DNA of 10,644 nt from an uncultured bacterium (GTDB lineage: Bacteria > Bdellovibrionota_C > UBA2361 > SZUA-149 > CALKYB01): NCBI GenBank assembly GCA_938022485.1, contig CALIEE010000065.1, positions 1-10,644 of the forward strand, read 5' to 3'. Below are positions 6,435 through 10,644 of this stretch, piece by piece (the stretch's first letter is position 1; each line of letters opens with the position of its first letter). The translations under genes were made by a program, and so were the position numbers. The notes under the pieces are model-generated. The model was not told where the DNA came from and ran no database searches. It worked only from the letters and a program-made list of their open reading frames with translations.

Positions 6435-7421
6435 CTAGTTACGAATTCCAGCCCTGTCACCTAATGGAATATCTCCAATAAGACCGAACTGCTCTACCTC
6501 TACTGTGCTGTAGTCAGTTGAAGAAAGAAGTGTGTACCAGGTACCATCCGATGGTCTCCAGACAATAATGTCTGTTCTTCCATCGTCATCAATATCTTTC
6601 TGCATTGGGATGTCACCAAACTCTCCCCAAGGAAAAGAAATAGTTGTCAATCCTTGAGTTTTGGATTCTCTAATTATGAATTGAGCAGGGACGCCAGGAA
6701 CCAAAACTTCTCCCAGTGCTCCAAGAATAGGTGGAATCGCTCGTCGGAATACCGCAAGGTCTGTTACGTTATCGTCATCGTATTTTCCAGGGAAAGGTAT
6801 ATCACCCGCTTGGCCGTGATTAATAACACCACCCTCGAGGAAGTCTCTGGAGGAAAGCCTAATGAACCAATTTCCGTCTCTGAAAGTTACTAGGTCGCAA
6901 GCTCTGTCATCGTCCACATCGAAAGGGATCGGAATATCCCCAGGGGCACCCCAGGCATAGGTCTCTACATCATCGTCTTCGTAGCGAGGTGATTCTCTTA
7001 CGAACCAGTTGCCGTCACGGTAGATCGTAAGGTCCATTCTTCCATCTCCGTTGAAATCACAAGGAACTGGAATATCCTGGGGGAATCCTCCCCACTGCTG
7101 AGAATCTAAAGATCCTAGGCTTAGATCGCTACGGATGTCATGGTAAAACCAAAAACCATTTGATGGGCGGTATACCGCGAGAGCCACTCTGGACGAGTTA
7201 TCGTAATTTCCGTGGACTGGGATATCGCCCGGTAAACCTAGTTGATAGACTAAAGTTTCTTCCTCTGATGAGGAGTTGATGTACCAGTTTCCCTCAGAGG
7301 GTCTAAAGACGGCGTAGTCATCCTGACTGTCATTATCGAAATCATCGTCTTCTGCGCCAGTAGCCCATGCCAGGGGGCTGCAAAGTAGAATGCCCATTAA
7401 TAGTGAAATAGATTTTTTCAT
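6435..7421 (-). CDS. Exported FG-GAP/VCBS-like repeat protein (probable single beta-propeller)
   Basis: 328 residues. A clear signal peptide starts MKKSISLLMGILLCS and ends LAWA|TG after residue 20. The mature protein is nothing but repeats: an acidic loop (DDDFDNDSQDD, DFNGDGRMD, DVDDDRACD, KYDDDNVTD, DIDDDGRTD), then YRPS-GFWF or RDGNWF, then a GDIP tail (65, 161, 206, 269, 316; QDIP at 115). Six units, the second with a degenerate acidic loop, would suit a six-bladed propeller with calcium-binding loops. ATG 7421 is supported by AAGGAA (7427-7432) five bases upstream. It is a paralogue of the C-terminal third of the convergent gene, with which it shares the terminator at 6382-6413. It is much more acidic and has only one cysteine in its mature part (C121) besides those unlikely to pair. 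Function is not known; extracellular or periplasmic binding or scaffolding is the usual role. Confidence 0.82.
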   Translation of the reverse strand: MKKSISLLMGILLCSPLAWATGAEDDDFDNDSQDDYAVFRPSEGNWYINSSSEEETLVYQLGLPGDIPVHGNYDNSSRVALAVYRPSNGFWFYHDIRSDLSLGSLDSQQWGGFPQDIPVPCDFNGDGRMDLTIYRDGNWFVRESPRYEDDDVETYAWGAPGDIPIPFDVDDDRACDLVTFRDGNWFIRLSSRDFLEGGVINHGQAGDIPFPGKYDDDNVTDLAVFRRAIPPILGALGEVLVPGVPAQFIIRESKTQGLTTISFPWGEFGDIPMQKDIDDDGRTDIIVWRPSDGTWYTLLSSTDYSTVEVEQFGLIGDIPLGDRAGIRN

Positions 7422-7426
7422 TTGGA

Positions 7427-7432
7427 TTCCTT
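7427..7432 (-). promoter_or_regulatory. Shine-Dalgarno of the 328-residue repeat protein
   Basis: AAGGAA on the minus strand, five bases from ATG 7421. It supports that start codon and therefore the signal peptide. Confidence 0.7.
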
Positions 7433-7727
7433 ATAAGTTTCATTCAATCAACACCAAGCGGACTATCTTTGTTGATAGAACGCCAAAATCTATCGGCTCG
7501 AAATTATTGCCGATTTACCCCTATGAACATGGTTGTTGTTGGTATTCTGAAAGAGGCCTTCAACCTTCTAAAAAATACTATTAGAAAGTCGACAGACTGA
7601 GGAATATCTTTAGATGATAATACTAGAATAAGGACTCTTAGAATAAAGCTTTTTGATCTAAGATACTGAAACTCTTAGTTAAATTAGTTTGTATGTGTAG
7701 GTATTTGATGGAAACTGGATTTAGGTT
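7433..7727. other. Intergenic region upstream of the repeat-protein gene; weak hairpins only
   Basis: No believable gene was found on either strand. It must carry the promoter of the minus-strand repeat-protein gene, but no clear -35/-10 pair was seen. CTATC / GATAG / CTATC segments (7463-7494) can form two competing short stems. TTCTAA/TTAGAA (7566-7571 with 7581-7586) and CTAAGA/TCTTAG (7658-7663 with 7673-7678) are six-base AT-rich stems. The last lies 50-70 bases past the stop of the minus-strand gene at 7728 but has no good T tract, so a terminator call is not made. ACTCTTAG is directly repeated at 7634 and 7671, and ATACTGAAAC (7663-7672) matches the repeat arm near 3294. Confidence 0.5.
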
Positions 7728-8855
7728 TTAGATAAGTTCAACATTTGCTCGAGGGACTGTTATTAAAGAGCTGTCTTGGTCTAGTCTGGCTCTTAGTACC
7801 CGAACGACTGCTCCACTCTCTATTTCTTCTGGTTGAGAAGGGAGCTCTTCAACAGTCGCAAGTTGTCCAAACCAAGGTACTCGAATTATTCTAACCCGGG
7901 ATGAAACTTTTAACTCGCCAGAGGTTACCGGAGAAAAGTCATAGTGTCCTGAGGAATGATTGCCCGGAATAATAAGCTCTGGCCGCATAGCTCCAGCTCT
8001 CACTTGGGTTGCCCCGGTAAGAGAAGCTGGTAAGCCTTCACATTTTTTGGCCAATTGAACAACTCGATCTGAAATAGGCAAGTTGCCGAACCCCTCAGTT
8101 ACAATGAGCGTGGCCGGCACATCTTCATCTCCAGTAATTGAGACGCCAATCTCAAATCCCACATATTCTCTTAGCGTTTCTGCATCGATGGAGCCAGTTA
8201 CTATGCCGCTCGCTCCATTTTCTCCGGCATAGTTAAGTGCTTCCAGTGTGAAGCTACTGCCTCCAACCAAAATCTTTCCGTCCAAGTTGTCTAGTCTTTT
8301 CAAATTCTCAACTTGGACTTCCGCTTCTGGGGATATTTCTAGAACTTTTACGACTCCTTGGTTCTCTCCACCTACCCCAAAGATACCTTGGATGAAAGTG
8401 CAGGTAGTTTCAATAGTAACTCTTCTACCTTCCTCTACGTCAACAATTATACCTGAGATATAGGCATCAACGCTAAGCGGGACAGGTGGTCGCCTGATGC
8501 CCAAGTGACCATTGGCTTGAGTAAAGAACTCTACTGTTCCTTCTAAGGGAGAGTGTAGCTCGGAGCTAAAAAGCCCGAAGAAGGATATCACCTCGCAGAT
8601 TAAATCTCCTTGTTTTAAACTATCACCGCTTTTTACAGAGACTTTGCCTTCAATATCTAAAGGTTCCAGTCCCAGTCTATCGGCCACTCTAATAATTTCC
8701 ACTTCTCCTGGTAGTGAAGCCGAAAGTACTGTGTCAGTAGCTTCAACTTGCTTACCGATAGTAACTTCATGCTTACCCTCTAGTGGTAATTCTCGAACGC
8801 GGCGAATAACAACACCGGAAGAAACTTGTAGTCCTGGAGTGTATCCTCGGGCCAT
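7728..8855 (-). CDS. Conserved partner of GlmL/MutL-like protein: barrel-sandwich, Rossmann-like and KOW-like parts
   Basis: 375 residues, function unknown. ATG 8855 is chosen because it overlaps the upstream stop as TAATG and follows GAGGGTGA (8860-8867); an in-frame start at 8888 would add 11 residues inside the upstream gene. The protein starts MARGYTPGLQ. Residues about 20-170 resemble barrel-sandwich (biotinyl/lipoyl or RnfC/NqrA-like) segments: LPLEGKHEVTIGKQVEATD, then VKSGDSLKQGDLICEV and HSPLEGTVEFF, without a lipoyl-lysine motif. Residues about 190-290 look like an alpha/beta unit with GKILVGGSS, GIVTGSID and IVTEGFG. Residues about 318-375 resemble a KOW/SH3 barrel (VRIIRVPWFGQLATVEELP ... 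VPRANVELI). From memory, similar proteins accompany MutL-like ATPases in several phyla, which agrees with this tight coupling. It has no signal peptide, so it is cytoplasmic. A role as partner, cofactor handler or target adaptor of the ATPase is inference. Confidence 0.72.
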   Translation of the reverse strand: MARGYTPGLQVSSGVVIRRVRELPLEGKHEVTIGKQVEATDTVLSASLPGEVEIIRVADRLGLEPLDIEGKVSVKSGDSLKQGDLICEVISFFGLFSSELHSPLEGTVEFFTQANGHLGIRRPPVPLSVDAYISGIIVDVEEGRRVTIETTCTFIQGIFGVGGENQGVVKVLEISPEAEVQVENLKRLDNLDGKILVGGSSFTLEALNYAGENGASGIVTGSIDAETLREYVGFEIGVSITGDEDVPATLIVTEGFGNLPISDRVVQLAKKCEGLPASLTGATQVRAGAMRPELIIPGNHSSGHYDFSPVTSGELKVSSRVRIIRVPWFGQLATVEELPSQPEEIESGAVVRVLRARLDQDSSLITVPRANVELI

Positions 8856-10644
8856 TATTTCACCCTCAAGCCAAAAGTTTTGAACCAATTTTTCTGGAGT
8901 TGAACCCGCTCAGCTTGGTTATCGACTATGCTGAGGGGTCGCCCTCTTCCGTCAAATATGACCCCCGCGCTCCCACCTTTTACAACGCAGCTCATGGCTT
9001 TACCGTTGCCTGCCCCAATGTCTACTGATCTTTTTAACGGAGTAAGAGTCAGGCTTGCAGTTTTCCCTTCCTCTAACTCCATCTTTCTAAGCTCTCCGCC
9101 TCTAAGAATAAACTCAGGAAAAGTTTTCGATTCAACTTTCAAAATGTCATCGTTCTCTTTCCATCGACCAATTGGCGTAACTGCTGTTCCAAGAAGAATT
9201 AGACAGTCCTTCATAAAAACTTCAGTGGCTGCCTCTGGGTTTATTGTTGATAAAACACCAAGGTGGGGCATCATGAAGATAGAATCAACAGCGAGTTCAG
9301 TGATAGCTTCTGGTTGATATGCATCAAGCATCATAAAAGCAGTACTTTTTCTGTCTGGAGCATGGGAGAGAACCCCGCCTGAGCCAATAATTAGATCTAA
9401 TGCTTTCATATCAACTAAGGAAGTGTCATCGCTGGTTTTAAGAAGATTTTTAACGGCTTTTTTAGTCTTTTTCCCACTAAGGCCAACTGCCAGACGTTTG
9501 TGGTGAATAAACCCTAGTCTTAAGGCTTCCCGGCAAATTGCTTGCTCCAGAAGTAAGTCTTCAATTGTTTGAGGGATACTTGTGGGCCTAATCATTTTAT
9601 TTCTAGCCCGGTCTTGAACTTCGTCGCTGCTAATTTCAAAGGGCAGCCAGCGGCGAATATTTGCAATTCCGGCTTCAAGCAGTACGTTGGCCACAGAGTA
9701 GCTCATACCAAGATTGGCACTTACCGTTCGATTGAAAACTTGCTGGCCTTCGGGATCCTTAAATACTGAGAACACATCTGTTGTTGCGCCACCAATATCT
9801 ACCGCCAGGATAGAAATATCATCTCTTTTTGCAGCGGCTTGTACCATATCTCCTACTGCGGCTGGCGTTGGAATGATTGGTACAGGAGACCAGTTAATCA
9901 GTTTGTCATAGCCTGGTGCATGGCTCATTACATGTTCAAGAAAAATTTCGTGAATGGCGTCTCGAGCAGGAGCTAGGTTTTCATTCTCTAGTGTAGGTCG
10001 AAGGTTATCCACGGTTTCGAAAGAGAATTTCTCCTCGAGAATATCTTCAGCTTGAGAGCGAGCTTCTTTGTTGGCTGCGAAAATTACTGGTAATCTTAAA
10101 GTTTCACCAAACCTTGGTCGGGGGTCAGCTTGCAGAACTGTTTCAGCGAGTTCTAGGGGGTGGCTAATGGTTCCACCGTCTGTTCCGCCCGCTAGCAAAA
10201 GGATGTCAGGTCTGAGATGCCTAATTTTCTCAACCCGTTCATAAGGCTCTCTACCATCGTCAATGCTTATAGCGTCCATGACGATGGCTCCCGCTCCCAG
10301 GGCAGCGCGTTCAGCTGATTCGGTGGTCATAGAGCTTACAACTCCGGCGACGACCATTTGTAGTCCACCACCAGCCGAGCTAGTACTGACATAGAGATCA
10401 ATACCATTTGCAGGGTCTTCTTCGGTTCTAAAATGAAAAGGAGACCTACCCTCTTGGTAATCGTCGCGTAGTATTTTTCTTCTAGAAAGTTCCTGCACTT
10501 CTTGGAATGCATTCCTAGCTCCGATGGTTACATCCTGTACGGGTTTTTCTACAGTTGTAGGAGCTTCTCCTCGATAAGTCTGTCGCCAGCCTGAATCAGT
10601 TTTTTCAAAAAGAATGGCTTTGGTAGTTGTAGAGCCACAGTCAG
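8855..10644 (-). CDS. GlmL/MutL-family ASKHA ATPase (mutase reactivation-factor homologue), extreme N-terminus outside window
   Basis: About 595 residues are visible. A GTG at 10498 is not the start: the frame stays open to the window edge and its first residues are DCGSTTTKAILFEK, the phosphate-1 loop of the acetate kinase/Hsp70/actin fold, so only a few residues are missing. Further family marks are ILLLAGGTDGG (about 147-157 from the edge), the phosphate-2 loop LAVDIGGATTDVF (about 279-291) and the adenosine-site strand DLIIGSGGVLSHAP. This matches the family of clostridial MutL/GlmL, which belongs with coenzyme-B12-dependent glutamate mutase and is thought to reactivate it using ATP. The protein here is longer than the roughly 460-residue clostridial form. 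The first loop has Cys where Ile or Val is usual (DCGSTTTK). It stops at 8855 with TAA overlapping the next ATG. No mutase subunit is visible nearby, so the client enzyme may be another B12 or radical enzyme, or unrelated. Confidence 0.85.
   Translation of the reverse strand, partial: DCGSTTTKAILFEKTDSGWRQTYRGEAPTTVEKPVQDVTIGARNAFQEVQELSRRKILRDDYQEGRSPFHFRTEEDPANGIDLYVSTSSAGGGLQMVVAGVVSSMTTESAERAALGAGAIVMDAISIDDGREPYERVEKIRHLRPDILLLAGGTDGGTISHPLELAETVLQADPRPRFGETLRLPVIFAANKEARSQAEDILEEKFSFETVDNLRPTLENENLAPARDAIHEIFLEHVMSHAPGYDKLINWSPVPIIPTPAAVGDMVQAAAKRDDISILAVDIGGATTDVFSVFKDPEGQQVFNRTVSANLGMSYSVANVLLEAGIANIRRWLPFEISSDEVQDRARNKMIRPTSIPQTIEDLLLEQAICREALRLGFIHHKRLAVGLSGKKTKKAVKNLLKTSDDTSLVDMKALDLIIGSGGVLSHAPDRKSTAFMMLDAYQPEAITELAVDSIFMMPHLGVLSTINPEAATEVFMKDCLILLGTAVTPIGRWKENDDILKVESKTFPEFILRGGELRKMELEEGKTASLTLTPLKRSVDIGAGNGKAMSCVVKGGSAGVIFDGRGRPLSIVDNQAERVQLQKNWFKTFGLRVK
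8860..8867 (-). promoter_or_regulatory. Shine-Dalgarno deciding the start at 8855
   Basis: GAGGGTGA on the minus strand, four bases before ATG 8855 (seven from its GAGGG core). Together with the TAATG stop/start overlap it argues for translational coupling and against the longer start at 8888. Confidence 0.65.

Noticed and set aside
7463..7494. Competing CTATC/GATAG stems as a riboswitch or attenuator
   Set aside because: Five- to six-base AT-rich stems only, with no terminator tract and no known riboswitch consensus.
8855..8888. Longer start at 8888 for the barrel-sandwich/KOW-like protein
   Set aside because: The extra 11 residues lie inside the upstream gene; ATG 8855 has a Shine-Dalgarno and a TAATG overlap, and MARGYTPGLQ looks like the natural family start.
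8928..9317. 129-codon plus-strand open frame opposite the GlmL/MutL-like gene
   Set aside because: Shadow of the well-supported minus-strand ATPase gene, with no domain or ribosome binding site.

Overview
The window appears to be chromosomal DNA from a flagellated, Gram-negative-type bacterium of moderate-to-low GC content. The clues are a flagellar export ATPase, exported proteins with Sec signal peptides, and a coiled-coil/propeller protein repertoire. A deltaproteobacterial-grade or Bdellovibrionota-like lineage is a guess that the sequence does not prove. No tRNA, rRNA, CRISPR array, transposase or phage gene was seen.

Left part, 1-3066, plus strand: four genes packed with 3-5 base gaps, so very likely one operon. 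It opens with the C-terminal end of FliI, the flagellar type III export ATPase. Next come a membrane-anchored protein with a coiled-coil C-terminal half, a protein with a signal peptide and a strongly basic coiled-coil tail, and a membrane-anchored class I SAM-dependent methyltransferase. The two coiled-coil genes sit where fliJ often lies but do not look like FliJ.

Gap, 3067-3551: a 485-base non-coding stretch unusually rich in inverted repeats. It holds three units of 54-59 bases that begin TATAC and end TATA, an extra directly repeated copy of one arm, and four small hairpins with a GC-(3-4 bases)-GC tip. Two of those carry the GCGAAGC mini-hairpin motif.

Middle, 3552-7421: two convergent genes for exported repeat proteins share a bidirectional terminator at 6382-6413. 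The plus-strand gene (about 900 residues) has a YWTD-like beta-propeller region followed by six DxDGDG / QWGLPGD repeats. Its only credible start codon and signal peptide are out of frame with the rest by one base, in a T tract at 3567-3571. The minus-strand gene (328 residues) is a signal peptide followed only by the same type of repeats.

Right part, 7728-10644, minus strand: a two-gene operon joined by a TAATG stop/start overlap. The upstream gene, cut by the window edge only a few residues after its start, encodes a GlmL/MutL-family ASKHA ATPase related to the reactivation factor of B12-dependent glutamate mutase. The downstream gene encodes a 375-residue protein with barrel-sandwich-like, Rossmann-like and KOW/SH3-like parts. 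No mutase gene is present in the window, so the substrate of this pair is open.
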